Assembly: GCF_900115135.1 (NCBI RefSeq)
Contig: NZ_FOVK01000005.1
Location: forward strand, 1 to 64,000
Length of the DNA: 64,000 bases
Direction of reading: 5' to 3'
DNA from: Proteiniclasticum ruminis
Lineage (GTDB): Bacteria; Bacillota; Clostridia; Clostridiales; Clostridiaceae
The notes below the pieces were generated by a model. The model saw only the letters and a program-made list of their open reading frames with translations. It was not told the DNA's origin and did no database searches. Position numbers and translations under genes: made by a program. Position 1 is the first letter of the stretch, and each line of letters starts with the position of its first letter. Below are positions 34,767 to 43,783 of this stretch, piece after piece.

Positions 34767-36167
34767 TTACATGTTGAAGTATTTTACTGCGTTGAGATAA
34801 GAGATTTCCTTCACCATCTGTCCCAGCAGAGCGTAGTCTTCAGGCACTTCTCCTTCTTCCACCCATTTCCCAAGAAGGCTGCAGAGAATTCTTCTGAAGT
34901 AGTCGTGTCTTGGGTAAGAGATGAATGATCTGGAATCTGTGAGCATCCCCACAAATTTTCTCAGAAGTGACAGATTTGCCAGAGAGATCATCTGCTTTTC
35001 CATACCATCTTTCTGATCATTGAACCACCAGCCAGATCCGAACTGAATCTTCATGACCCCATTGGTTTCCCCCTGGAAGTTCCCAAGCATTGTGCCAATG
35101 ACATCATTGTCTCTGCCATTTAAGTTATAGAGTATGGTCTTTGGCAGATTGTCTTCTCTGTCCAAGGTATCCATGAGCTTCGATAAAGGTCTTGCCACCA
35201 GTTCATCATTGATGGAGTCAAATCCGATGTCTGCCCCCATTTTATTAAACATTCTGGTGTTGTTGTTTCTTAATGCGCCAATATGATACTGCTGTGCCCA
35301 GTCTCTCTTCTTGTACATCTTTCCGAGCTCCACGAGGACAAAGGACTTGTACTTGGCAGTTTCTAACGCAGTCAGCGTTTCTCCCGAAAGAGCTTTTTCC
35401 AAAACGGATGCAATCTCCTCCTCTGTGTACTCTTCAAAGAAAACCGTGTCCAGAGCATGGTCAGAAAGTCTTGCACCATTTTCGTGGAAGAAGTCCACTC
35501 TGTTTTCTACTGCGGCAAGGAGACTCTTCACGTCTTTCACATCAAATCCGACGATGTCAGAGAGCTTTTTCATGTAGTCTGCAAAGCCGTCTTTGTCGAT
35601 GTTAAGGAGCTTGTCAGGTCTAAGTGCTGGAAGCACTTTGGTCTGAAAGCTTTTATCTTCTTTGATGGCTCTATGATGCTCCAGAGTGTCGATGAGATCA
35701 TCTGTGGTGCAGATCATAGCCACATTGGACTCTTTGATGAGCGTTCTCACATTGAACGCTTCCCCCTCAATGACCTTGTTGGCTTTTTCCCAGATGGTCT
35801 TGGCATTTTCTGGACAGATGGTGTCCTCAATGCCAAAATACATTTTCAGTTCCATATGGGACCAGTGATAGAGAGGATTTCCGATGCAGTAAGGCATGGT
35901 GGCACAGAAAGCTTCAAACTTCTCAAAGTCAGACTTGTTTCCTGTGATGTACTCTTCACTGATGCCTGTGCTTCTCATGGCTCTCCACTTGTAGTGGTCG
36001 CCTCCCAGCCAGATTTCAGTGATGTTTTTGAATCTCTTGTTCTCTGCGATGAGTTTTGGATCCAGATGACAATGGTAGTCATAAATCGGCATGTCTTTTG
36101 CATACTCGTGATAAAGCTTCTTGCCGGTTTCATTTTTCAGCATAAAATTGTCGTGTATAAATGCCAT
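34767..36167 (-). CDS. uxaC: Glucuronate/galacturonate isomerase UxaC
   Basis: 466 residues from ATG 36167 (GGAAGG 6 bases upstream), the usual UxaC length. ..KDMPIYDYHCHLDPKLIAENKRFKNITEIWLGGDHYKWRAMR.. is the amidohydrolase-fold metal site (HxH). ..VGMLTDSRSFISYPRHDYFRRILC.. is the conserved C-terminal block. It converts D-glucuronate to D-fructuronate and D-galacturonate to D-tagaturonate, feeding UxuA and UxaBA. It is transcribed alone. Confidence 0.96.
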   Translation of the reverse strand: MAFIHDNFMLKNETGKKLYHEYAKDMPIYDYHCHLDPKLIAENKRFKNITEIWLGGDHYKWRAMRSTGISEEYITGNKSDFEKFEAFCATMPYCIGNPLYHWSHMELKMYFGIEDTICPENAKTIWEKANKVIEGEAFNVRTLIKESNVAMICTTDDLIDTLEHHRAIKEDKSFQTKVLPALRPDKLLNIDKDGFADYMKKLSDIVGFDVKDVKSLLAAVENRVDFFHENGARLSDHALDTVFFEEYTEEEIASVLEKALSGETLTALETAKYKSFVLVELGKMYKKRDWAQQYHIGALRNNNTRMFNKMGADIGFDSINDELVARPLSKLMDTLDREDNLPKTILYNLNGRDNDVIGTMLGNFQGETNGVMKIQFGSGWWFNDQKDGMEKQMISLANLSLLRKFVGMLTDSRSFISYPRHDYFRRILCSLLGKWVEEGEVPEDYALLGQMVKEISYLNAVKYFNM

Positions 36168-36694
36168 AGTGTACCTTCCTTTCATTTGAACTTCATTTGA
36201 TGCCTCTATCATAGTCTAAATTTTAACCAGTGAAAAGTGCCCTTTTGTGGTGAAAATTACACCTTAAATACAAAGCATGAAAAACTTGACTAATTTATTC
36301 AATGAATCTCAAAAGCTATTTTCAAAGTCAGATATTTCACTGATTAAGAATAATTCAATTGTATTTTTTATATTTACACAAATTTATTCTTAAATGAATG
36401 CTAATTTTTAAACAATTGTATTTTAACCATCACAGGATAAGTCGACTTTCCGCTTTCTTCAAGTATTCTTTTTGCATGAAAAAGTAGAATTTTCAAAGCA
36501 TTTTTTACCACTCAAAACGCAATTTCTGCAAGTTCAATACTCTTTTCATCAAGAGAAAAAAGAAGAGTTATCTCATTTTGATAACCTCTTCTCCTAAATA
36601 AAATCAGTAACACCACACGGAGTTACTCTGATATTCATTGTTGCTTTCATCGCCCTCCCAAAGGGAATAGACTGACACCATAGATCTCATGTTA
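36168..36694. other. AT-rich control region upstream of uxaC
   Basis: 527 bases. A candidate uxaC promoter on the minus strand is TTTTCA-N17-TATGAT (-10 at 36212-36207). The terminator of the BadF-family gene lies at 36561-36592. The rest is AT-rich with no supported gene. Confidence 0.5.
36561..36592 (-). terminator. Terminator after the BadF-family kinase gene
   Basis: AGAAGAGTTATC pairs with GATAACCTCTTCT (one bulge), and the minus strand continues with six T. It ends the EIIB-EIIC-GH4-mupG-kinase operon. Confidence 0.75.
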
Positions 36695-37621
36695 CTAGAG
36701 GATTTCCTTTGGTTCGACTTTAGTCATATACTGTCTCTTTGCTAATATAAATGCTCCAAACTCAGGAGTTTCCGTAGGTTCCATCAGATGATATGTTGAT
36801 CCTAAGTACTCTTTCAAAGGATCGAGAATATATGCACCGGACTTGAACACACCACCATAATAAGCAACTTTTCTTTGTCCATTCACTTCTTTGCTGACCG
36901 CTTTGACCAGTTCTGAAAGCTCCTTGGCGGCATCCTTGTATATAGATATCGCTGCTGAATCACCTAACTGAGCAGCCTCGTAAAGATATTGCGCTAAGGA
37001 GGCAATTTGATCTCTTTCATTCCCTAAGGTATTCATCACATAACCAATAAGCTGAAACCCATTCTGAAGAGAGAGTCGGTCTAGAAGATGCTGATATAAT
37101 GAAGTTTTCTCAAGACGACCATCTTCCATTTTTGTTACAGTTTCTAACATACGCTTCGCAATCCAGTATGCGCTTCCTTCATCACCTATAGCATATCCAA
37201 ATCCACCCGCTCTGATCATTTCGTTGTCATTTATTGCATAGGCTATCGAACCAGTTCCCGCAATGAGTATTATGCCTTGTTCCCCTTTAAAAGCGCCTGA
37301 AAGAGCAGCTTCCACATCATTGTAGACACAGTAATGAAAGCCCTCAAATTTATTTGAAAGAGCCTGGTCAATGGAGCTTCTGATCTTTGCATCTTTTCCA
37401 TAACCAGCCAAACCAAAGGAAATAAACACTGCATCTAAACCAATCTGATGGTTTTCTATGAGCTCCCGTACACCTTCCAAGAGGATCTCAGCCATTCCCT
37501 CATACCCTACCTTCATGAAATGACAGGTAGGACGTTGAATATTTTCTACAAGCTCCCCACTCTCAGTATAGAGACTCAAAGAAGTCTTTGTTCCTCCTGC
37601 ATCGATACCTATATAATACAT
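36695..37621 (-). CDS. BadF/BadG-family amino-sugar kinase, MurK/NagK-like
   Basis: 308 residues of the ASKHA fold: GIDAGGTKTSLSLY (phosphate 1), VYNDVEAALSGAF, then ILIAGTGSIAYA (phosphate 2), GGFGYAIGDEGSAYWIA. Clostridial relatives include MurK, a MurNAc/GlcNAc kinase. It is last in an operon with MupG and a PTS. MupG splits MurNAc-6P-GlcNAc into MurNAc-6P and free GlcNAc, so the likely substrate is the released GlcNAc (or MurNAc). Substrate choice is inference. Confidence 0.82.
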   Translation of the reverse strand: MYYIGIDAGGTKTSLSLYTESGELVENIQRPTCHFMKVGYEGMAEILLEGVRELIENHQIGLDAVFISFGLAGYGKDAKIRSSIDQALSNKFEGFHYCVYNDVEAALSGAFKGEQGIILIAGTGSIAYAINDNEMIRAGGFGYAIGDEGSAYWIAKRMLETVTKMEDGRLEKTSLYQHLLDRLSLQNGFQLIGYVMNTLGNERDQIASLAQYLYEAAQLGDSAAISIYKDAAKELSELVKAVSKEVNGQRKVAYYGGVFKSGAYILDPLKEYLGSTYHLMEPTETPEFGAFILAKRQYMTKVEPKEIL

Positions 37622-37629
37622 ACAATCCC

Positions 37630-38721
37630 CTACTTTTCTGTAAAATTAAACTTTTGCCACGGTTTCATATCATCCAGAATAAACTGCTCACTTACAACGA
37701 TATGTCCTACCACATTGCTCTTTCCTGAGTTTTTCATATCAGAAAGCGCAATCTGAAGTTCGCCTGCATAGTGTCCATAAAGACTGGATTCCACAATGAC
37801 ATCTCCCCTTCTGATGATCTCTGGTGCATGGAAAAGGGGGAAGTGTTCTCCTTTAAACTTCACACGGCTTTGTGTTGATCTCAGGTAGTTTCCTGAAACA
37901 TCTCCACGGTTGAAATGCATCTCCTCAAGTACAATCTTTCTCATCAGTTCAGGAAGCTCATCTATAAGCTGTACTTGGAAGGTCACCATATCTTTTCTCA
38001 TGGAAGATAAAGCTTTCATTTCTTCTTCACTGGCAAAGCAGTTGGAGATGATGATATCATCAATTCCACCTAAAGCAATCAGATGTTTCACCTGTGCTTC
38101 CACTGGAAGGTAACGATGCATTTCCATGGTTGGCAGGCCATCTGCGACAGGCCATGGCCCATAGGATCCTTCCACCTGACTTGTTACAAACGCAGCGGTT
38201 CGAATACCATGCTTCTTAAATCGTCTCGTGCAGTTCATAAAATGCTCTTTGGAAAGTCCTGAATAAATGTGCGGATAAAAATTATGACATGCGATGAGAT
38301 GGCTTTCTTTAGGCAGGTAATCCATGATGGTGTCAATGGTATGGGTATTGTTGCTCATATTCACTTCAATTGTCAAATCATATGGGTTGAATGTCATAAG
38401 TGATTCTTCTAGACCAGTAAAGCCTTGATCCAGACGGATTCCATCAGCTTCAATCTCATGGAAGAATAGAAGATTCTGATAACTGATGCCCAGTTCCCCA
38501 AAAACTCTTGGTGAAACATCGACAATGACTTCATATCCTAGTTTATGGGCATACCGGTTCAGCTGAAGAAACTCATCTTTAATCTCTTCAGGAGATTTGG
38601 TCACAGAAAGCAGACAGGAGAAAATCCTCGTGAATCCGTACTTTCTGCCTAACTCCAGGTAAGTCACTATTTCTTTCATAGTTGACTTTTCAGGGTATAT
38701 GGATAATCCTAATTTTCTCAT
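37630..38721 (-). CDS. mupG: MupG-family 6-phospho-N-acetylmuramidase (DUF871)
   Basis: 363 residues, full length. The N-terminal TIM barrel (..KLGLSIYPEKSTMKEIVTYLELGRKYGFTRIFSCLLSV.., ..DVSPRVFGELGISYQNL.., ..IRLDQGFTGLEE..) and the C-terminal beta domain (..GDVSGNYLRSTQSRVKF..) match the DUF871 family. Its S. aureus member, MupG, hydrolyses MurNAc-6P-GlcNAc. Its ATG overlaps the stop of the GH4 gene by four bases. With murQ and anmK nearby, a role in cell-wall sugar recovery is well supported; the exact disaccharide is inferred. Confidence 0.85.
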   Translation of the reverse strand: MRKLGLSIYPEKSTMKEIVTYLELGRKYGFTRIFSCLLSVTKSPEEIKDEFLQLNRYAHKLGYEVIVDVSPRVFGELGISYQNLLFFHEIEADGIRLDQGFTGLEESLMTFNPYDLTIEVNMSNNTHTIDTIMDYLPKESHLIACHNFYPHIYSGLSKEHFMNCTRRFKKHGIRTAAFVTSQVEGSYGPWPVADGLPTMEMHRYLPVEAQVKHLIALGGIDDIIISNCFASEEEMKALSSMRKDMVTFQVQLIDELPELMRKIVLEEMHFNRGDVSGNYLRSTQSRVKFKGEHFPLFHAPEIIRRGDVIVESSLYGHYAGELQIALSDMKNSGKSNVVGHIVVSEQFILDDMKPWQKFNFTEK

Positions 38722-40049
38722 GAATTCATTTCCTCCTTGAATTGTGGCAGATATGCTTTATGTGCTTCTAGAAGATCCCGAAATACCTCTACTGCAATTT
38801 TATCCGATGGTACAAGCGGATTCAACGTTAAAGCAGCAATAGCAAGATCTTTATTCCCAGTAACCGCAGCCTCACAAACCATACGTTCAAAGGTTTTTAT
38901 TGTTGTGATGGTTCCTTGGAGAGCCACAGGTATTTCTCCAGCGGACAGAGGTACCGGTCCATCCTTTGTAATTTTTGAGGCGATTTCCACTACTGTATCG
39001 ACTGGAAAGTTTGTTAGCGCACCTTTATTGACTGTATTCACATACTGAATGTCGCCTTTATTGTTATAGATGGAAGAAATCAGGTTACAAGCAGCATCAC
39101 TATAAAACGCACCACCACGTTGCTCTAATTGCTTGGGTTTCTCATGTAAAGATTCTTCCTGATAGAGCGAGAAGAGCTCATCTTCTACCCCCTTTACAAA
39201 CTCAGCTCTTACATTGTTCTTCTGGAAAAGTTCCATTTGATGTTCCAACTGCTCTTTTGTAAAGAAGTAGTAGGACAGGTAGGGACAAGGAATAGCCTGA
39301 AGACCTCGGATGAGCTCCTTGGACCAAGGAATCACCATGATGTTCTTCATTTCAGTCTGGTCTTCTTCATTCATATGCTCATACTTCTCTAGTACATCCT
39401 TCATTCGGGACTTGCCGTTCACAAAGACGTCTGTCATAAAGAAGTGATGGTTCAGACCCACAATTTTCATATCTACTTCTTCATCCGATACTTCCAGCTG
39501 CTTTGCCATGGTCTTTTTCATACCCACAGGCACATTGCAGAGTCCCACCACTTTATGGAAGCTGCCATAGCGAAGAACCGCTTCCGTTACCATACCAGCT
39601 GGATTTGTAAAATTGATGAGCCATGCTTCCGGACAAAGCTTTTTCATATCTTCCACAATATCCAAAATCACTGGAATGGTCCTGAATGCTTTGAACATCC
39701 CTCCCGCTCCATTGGTTTCCTGGCCTATGATGCCATGGGAAAGTGGAATCCGTTCATCGAGGATCCGTGCCTGCAGCTGTCCGACCCTAAGCTGTGTGGT
39801 TACGAAATCCGCGTCTTTCAGGGCTTCTTTACGATCCAGGCTGAGGAATACTTTCATTGGAATGCCTGCAGCTTCCACCATTCTCTTGGCAAGGTTTCCT
39901 ACAATCTCCAGCTTTTCTTTTCCTTCCTCGATGTCAACAAGCCACAATTCAGTCACTGGCAGTTCATGATATCTTTTGATGAAACCTTCCACCAGTTCCG
40001 GTGTATAGCTGGAACCACCGCCTATGGTCACAATCTTTAGTTTTTCCAT
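38718..40049 (-). CDS. Glycoside hydrolase family 4 phospho-beta-glycosidase
   Basis: 443 residues. The NAD-binding N-terminus is KIVTIGGGSSYTPELVEGF; the Mn2+-coordinating Cys and His appear in LCNVPVGM and LNHHFF. ..LRVGQLQARILDERIPLSHGIIGQETNGAGG.. is the 6-phospho-beta-glucosidase subgroup pattern. It cleaves 6-phospho-disaccharides delivered by a PTS through a redox mechanism. In this operon it may act on 6P-cellobiose, 6P-chitobiose or a muropeptide-derived sugar. Confidence 0.9.
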   Translation of the reverse strand: MEKLKIVTIGGGSSYTPELVEGFIKRYHELPVTELWLVDIEEGKEKLEIVGNLAKRMVEAAGIPMKVFLSLDRKEALKDADFVTTQLRVGQLQARILDERIPLSHGIIGQETNGAGGMFKAFRTIPVILDIVEDMKKLCPEAWLINFTNPAGMVTEAVLRYGSFHKVVGLCNVPVGMKKTMAKQLEVSDEEVDMKIVGLNHHFFMTDVFVNGKSRMKDVLEKYEHMNEEDQTEMKNIMVIPWSKELIRGLQAIPCPYLSYYFFTKEQLEHQMELFQKNNVRAEFVKGVEDELFSLYQEESLHEKPKQLEQRGGAFYSDAACNLISSIYNNKGDIQYVNTVNKGALTNFPVDTVVEIASKITKDGPVPLSAGEIPVALQGTITTIKTFERMVCEAAVTGNKDLAIAALTLNPLVPSDKIAVEVFRDLLEAHKAYLPQFKEEMNS

Positions 40050-40120
40050 TGTTTCTCCTCCTGTCTATGGTCTATATGCAAAGGGGCCTACAATACACTG
40101 TAGACCCCCAAGTAACTTAT

Positions 40121-41479
40121 TTATGCAATTTCAGTGTTTTCAACTTCTGCAGACTCTTCAGCCTTCAGCTTGTTGTCGTACATCTTAAAGAATGGATAGT
40201 AGATGACTACAGACAGAAGAATCAGGAATACATTGAGGGCTGCGCCTCTCCAGTCTCCGCCAGTAGCAAGGTATGCACCTATTGGTCCAGGAAGGGTCCA
40301 CGGTGCGATGGCCACCACTCTACCTACCCAGCCGATGCTTGTGAAGAACCAAGCGATGCTTGCAGACACCATTGGTGTGACAACGAACGGAATCATCAGA
40401 ATCGGATTCAGCACAATAGGTGCTCCGAAGATCATTGGTTCGTTGATGTTGAATACCGCTGGAATGAATGCTGTCTTTCCAAGAGTCTTTCCGTAAGCGG
40501 ATTTAGATCTCAGAAGGAACAGAATCGCAAGTCCAATGGTTGTTCCTGATCCACCAATCATGATGAACCACTGATAGAAAGGCTCTGCACCGATATGTGG
40601 AATCGCTTCTCCAGCAGCTGCTGCTGCAGTGTTCACATCAATGAGTGTCAACCAGAGAGGTCTAGCCAATGTACCAACAATAGACCATCCGTGGATACCG
40701 AATGTCCAGAAGAACATTCCTAAGAAAATGATGATCAGTACAGATGGGAGTGTGTCTGTGGCGGATACAAGCGGAGCTACAAGCTTGCTCATGATACCGT
40801 GCACGTCGACGCCAATCCACATGGTGATGGTCGCAATAAGAACTAGAATCAGTGCTGTTGGCACTAAAGCTTCAAAAGATCTTGCAACAGATGCAGGCAC
40901 CTGTGGTGGCATGGAAATCTTGAAACCCTTTGTTTCAGTGAATCTGAAAATTTCAACAGCTACGATGGCTGCAATAATTCCAATGAACATCCCCGCAGAT
41001 CCCAAATTTCCCATGGGAAGGTTCCATCCAAATGAGACAGAGTCCAGGAAAGTCTGAAGGTCTGGATTAGTAGCAGCCAAATCCTTCACAGCCTGGGAAG
41101 CCAGTGGAACAGACTTTGGAATCATGGTCAGCAGGTAGGCAAGTTCAGCCATGATACCACCTGAGAGACCATCCAGCTTGTAAGAACGAGCTAGGGAGTA
41201 TCCTATACCAAATACAGCATAGAGGGTCATGATAAACATGCTCATTCTGTATGGCAGAAGAATCTTAAACTGGTTGGTAGCAATAAACTCTGTCAGTGCC
41301 CAGTCTTTAGGCAGCTGATTTGGCAGGAATGCGATAACCATAAAGAGGGAACTGACAATAATTAGAGGTAATGTAGCAATGATACCGTCACGAATTGCTC
41401 TCAGATGTCTCTGTTCGGCTACTTTAGCCATGGGAGTCGAAAGCTTTTCGTCCATAAATGTGGAAATTTTTTCGAACAT
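40121..41479 (-). CDS. PTS lactose/cellobiose-family EIIC permease
   Basis: 452 residues, about 10 helices. ..MDEKLSTPMAKVAEQRHLRAIRDGIIATLPLIIVSSLFMVIAFLP.. is the standard CelB start, and ..AVFNINEPMIFGAPIVLNPILMIPF.. contains the NEP substrate motif. It moves and phosphorylates a beta-disaccharide with EIIB. It lies 37 bases behind the EIIB gene. EIIA is in the neighbouring murQ operon. Confidence 0.93.
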   Translation of the reverse strand: MFEKISTFMDEKLSTPMAKVAEQRHLRAIRDGIIATLPLIIVSSLFMVIAFLPNQLPKDWALTEFIATNQFKILLPYRMSMFIMTLYAVFGIGYSLARSYKLDGLSGGIMAELAYLLTMIPKSVPLASQAVKDLAATNPDLQTFLDSVSFGWNLPMGNLGSAGMFIGIIAAIVAVEIFRFTETKGFKISMPPQVPASVARSFEALVPTALILVLIATITMWIGVDVHGIMSKLVAPLVSATDTLPSVLIIIFLGMFFWTFGIHGWSIVGTLARPLWLTLIDVNTAAAAAGEAIPHIGAEPFYQWFIMIGGSGTTIGLAILFLLRSKSAYGKTLGKTAFIPAVFNINEPMIFGAPIVLNPILMIPFVVTPMVSASIAWFFTSIGWVGRVVAIAPWTLPGPIGAYLATGGDWRGAALNVFLILLSVVIYYPFFKMYDNKLKAEESAEVENTEIA

Positions 41480-41516
41480 AGTACTCTCCTTTATGTATAT
41501 ATTTTATAATGGCTGA

Positions 41517-41822
41517 CTATTTCTTGAGACCGAGGACTTGCTTTAAAAGTCTTGGCCCACCCAAAGGGCTGTAACCCATTGGTTCAATGAGTGCGCAAGG
41601 AACGCCTGCTTTTATTGCAAACTCTTCCAGGTAGGAGAATCTGTGGCGGATCTGTGGTGCCACCATAGCAACATCCCAATCGCCTGTGACTTCCTCCTCA
41701 AATTCCTGTGTGCTGACGGCTTTCACTTCCATATCCACACCGTTCTTCTTTGCTTCTTTTAGCAGAGCGTCGACAGCAATCTGACTAGACATCCCGAGGG
41801 AACAAACAAATAATACTTTCAT
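41517..41822 (-). CDS. PTS lactose/cellobiose-family EIIB
   Basis: 101 residues from the second of two adjacent ATGs (41822; AAAGGAG 7 bases upstream). The phosphocysteine lies in VLFVCSLGMSS, and the following ..DVAMVAPQIRHRFSYLEEFA.. is typical EIIB. It passes phosphate from EIIA to the incoming sugar. First gene of the EIIB-EIIC-GH4-mupG-kinase operon. Confidence 0.93.
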   Translation of the reverse strand: MKVLFVCSLGMSSQIAVDALLKEAKKNGVDMEVKAVSTQEFEEEVTGDWDVAMVAPQIRHRFSYLEEFAIKAGVPCALIEPMGYSPLGGPRLLKQVLGLKK

Positions 41823-41852
41823 CATTTTTCTCCTTTCCCATTTCTTAAAATA

Positions 41853-41881
41853 ATTATAATAGTAAACGCTTTCCATTGCAA
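41853..41881 (-). promoter_or_regulatory. EIIB-operon promoter with embedded cre site
   Basis: Minus strand TTGCAA (41881-41876), exactly 17 bases, TATAAT (41858-41853). The spacer contains TGGAAAGCGTTTACT, a one-mismatch match to the catabolite responsive element consensus WTGNAANCGNWNNCW. CcpA binding there would block the promoter. Confidence 0.78.
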
Positions 41882-41907
41882 TAATATTTTAAAAATAAAA
41901 TATTATT
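41880..41907. repeat. AT-only inverted repeat upstream of the EIIB promoter
   Basis: AATAATATTTT and AAAATATTATT, 11-bp perfect arms around a 6-base centre, abutting the -35. It may be an operator or UP-like element, or a weak stop for the preceding gene. Confidence 0.5.
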
Positions 41908-41935
41908 TTTGAACTAAAATTTTAAAGCCTTGGTT

Positions 41936-42289
41936 TTAAAACAGCATTTTTGCATAATAGAACAAGAAAAGAACTACGCCTACCGCAAGGCTCCATAGCC
42001 CACCTAGGACATAGAACCATCGGTCTGCTTTCTTCTTTCTTTCAATGTAATAATTGCTGAAGATGATAGAAAAGCCGATGATCAAAGAAGATAAAATCAC
42101 TGTACTCCATCTGAAATCCTTGAAAAATAATTTCATCAGTTCAGGCACCAGTAAGATCGAGGTGAACGAAGTCATCAGGATAAAAAACGCACTCCGATAC
42201 CCGATCATCGGTATATTGTAGTCAGTGACTCCTTGAGCAGGATGATATTCTTTCTTTTCTTCATTTTTCACTTTCCATTTTGCAGCCAT
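41936..42289 (-). CDS. Small membrane protein in the murQ operon
   Basis: 117 residues from ATG 42289, one base after the anmK stop. A charged N-terminus (..KVKNEEKKEYHPAQG..) precedes three helices. I recognise no family. Tight coupling to murQ-EIIA-anmK suggests a part in uptake or processing of wall sugars, but this is only context. Confidence 0.68.
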   Translation of the reverse strand: MAAKWKVKNEEKKEYHPAQGVTDYNIPMIGYRSAFFILMTSFTSILLVPELMKLFFKDFRWSTVILSSLIIGFSIIFSNYYIERKKKADRWFYVLGGLWSLAVGVVLFLFYYAKMLF

Positions 42290-42290
42290 T

Positions 42291-43463
42291 TTATTCCCTT
42301 CCTCTCTTGAGTTCAGCATGTGCATGCGGATTTTTCGTCAGGTTTCCTAGAATTACTGGTGTTTTGGCCCCAGTAGCCCCGATGACATTGGACGGCCGTC
42401 TATGATATGTCTCGTTTCCCAATATCACAAAGGCCATGGCTTCCTTTGCATCACTGCTGTATCCCAGATCTTCTTGTGTAAGCACTTCTACTCCATTTAA
42501 AAGCTCACGAAGATAACTTAAAAGTGCTTTGTTATGCGCACCTCCGCCACCAATTATGACTTTGTCGAGGCGCATCTTGGGAAAAATAAAATCTTCATAA
42601 GACATCGCAATGGTCTTTGCTGTGAAGTAGGTCAGCGTAGCGATGAGATCTTCCCTCTGCAGTGAAGAGAACCTTTGAAGAACAGAATTGGTGTAGCTTT
42701 CACCAAAATCTTCACGGCCAGTGGTCTTTGGATAACTCATCTTCAGATAGGGGTGTTCTAATAGATGGGCTAACATTCCTTGGCTCACATGTCCGGAAAG
42801 AGCGGTTTTTCCGCCTTCGTCATAAGATTGGTTGTAAAGTATTTTCATCGCCTCGTCAATAACCATGTTTCCAGGGCCTGTATCAAAGGCATACACCTGC
42901 CGACCACTGGTTCGCGAAGGGAGTACGGTGACATTGCCAATGCCGCCAATATTCTGGAGTGCAACACTCCTCTGATCTTCACGATATAGAATCTCTTCAG
43001 AGTAGGGCACTAAAGGTGCCCCCTCTCCTCCCGCAGCCATATCCATGACTCGAAAGTTTGCATAGACGTCTACGTGATGATTGTAAGCAATGACCGCTGG
43101 CTCTCCAAGTTGAAGCGTACTGCTCATAAGAGAACCGATGTCCCTTGGCTGATGATAGATGGTTTGTCCATGGGACGCCACAAAAGCCAGATCTTTTCCT
43201 GTCATCTTATTTTTTTCAAGCATTTTGCCGACAGCGTCAGAAAAAAGCATTCCAAGTTCAAAGTTCAGGGATGTGAGTTCCGGCAGCAGCGGTTCATCAT
43301 TTCGCAGGATTCTTTTGACTTTGTTTTTCAGATGTTCTGGGAAGTCATAGGTCTCAAAATCAATTAAGGTTATTTTCGTTTCTTCTCCGAAGCCCGTAAT
43401 CTCACAAAGAGCTGTATCCACACCATCTAAGGAGGTGCCGGACATGAGTCCCATGGCAAGCAT
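42291..43463 (-). CDS. anmK: Anhydro-N-acetylmuramic acid kinase AnmK
   Basis: 390 residues. ..AMGLMSGTSLDGVDTALCEI.. is the N-terminal phosphate motif; ..VASHGQTIYHQP.., ..LQNIGGIGNVTVLP.., ..FDTGPGNMVIDEAM.. and ..IGGGGAHNKALL.. complete the family blocks. It hydrolyses and phosphorylates 1,6-anhydroMurNAc to MurNAc-6P, the substrate of MurQ encoded two genes upstream. Its ATG overlaps the EIIA stop (TAATG). Confidence 0.95.
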   Translation of the reverse strand: MLAMGLMSGTSLDGVDTALCEITGFGEETKITLIDFETYDFPEHLKNKVKRILRNDEPLLPELTSLNFELGMLFSDAVGKMLEKNKMTGKDLAFVASHGQTIYHQPRDIGSLMSSTLQLGEPAVIAYNHHVDVYANFRVMDMAAGGEGAPLVPYSEEILYREDQRSVALQNIGGIGNVTVLPSRTSGRQVYAFDTGPGNMVIDEAMKILYNQSYDEGGKTALSGHVSQGMLAHLLEHPYLKMSYPKTTGREDFGESYTNSVLQRFSSLQREDLIATLTYFTAKTIAMSYEDFIFPKMRLDKVIIGGGGAHNKALLSYLRELLNGVEVLTQEDLGYSSDAKEAMAFVILGNETYHRRPSNVIGATGAKTPVILGNLTKNPHAHAELKRGRE

Positions 43464-43783
43464 TACTTAATGCCATCCATTTTTTTGTGCATCTTGATGA
43501 GATGTTCAATTAGGGTTCTGGATTCCATTGCAGTCATCAGCTGATCCTGAGCATGAACAAACAAAACTGACACTTCTGGTTTCTCGCCTCTTGCTTCAGC
43601 CTGGATGATTGAAGTCTGTACTTTATGAGCTTCCAGAAGATTCTCATCAGATTCTTTCAAGAAAGCTTCCACGTCCTCATACTTACCTTCTTCTGCAGCT
43701 CTTAATGCGTCGTAAGCAAGACCTTTCGCCATTCCGGCATAGTTGATGATATTAAAGATGATCATTTCCATTTCTTGTGACAT
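43463..43783 (-). CDS. PTS lactose/cellobiose-family EIIA
   Basis: 106 residues, one helical EIIA domain: ..MIIFNIINYAGMAKGLAYDALRAAEEGKYEDVEAFLKESDENLLEAHKVQT.., with the phosphorylated histidine in LFVHAQDQLM. It is sandwiched between murQ and anmK with overlapping codons at both ends, so it must serve the EIIB/EIIC encoded in the next operon. Confidence 0.93.
   Translation of the reverse strand: MSQEMEMIIFNIINYAGMAKGLAYDALRAAEEGKYEDVEAFLKESDENLLEAHKVQTSIIQAEARGEKPEVSVLFVHAQDQLMTAMESRTLIEHLIKMHKKMDGIK

Noticed and set aside
35457-36200. A 247-codon plus-strand frame inside uxaC
   Set aside because: It is antisense to UxaC catalytic blocks, and composition and lack of start signals mark it as a shadow.
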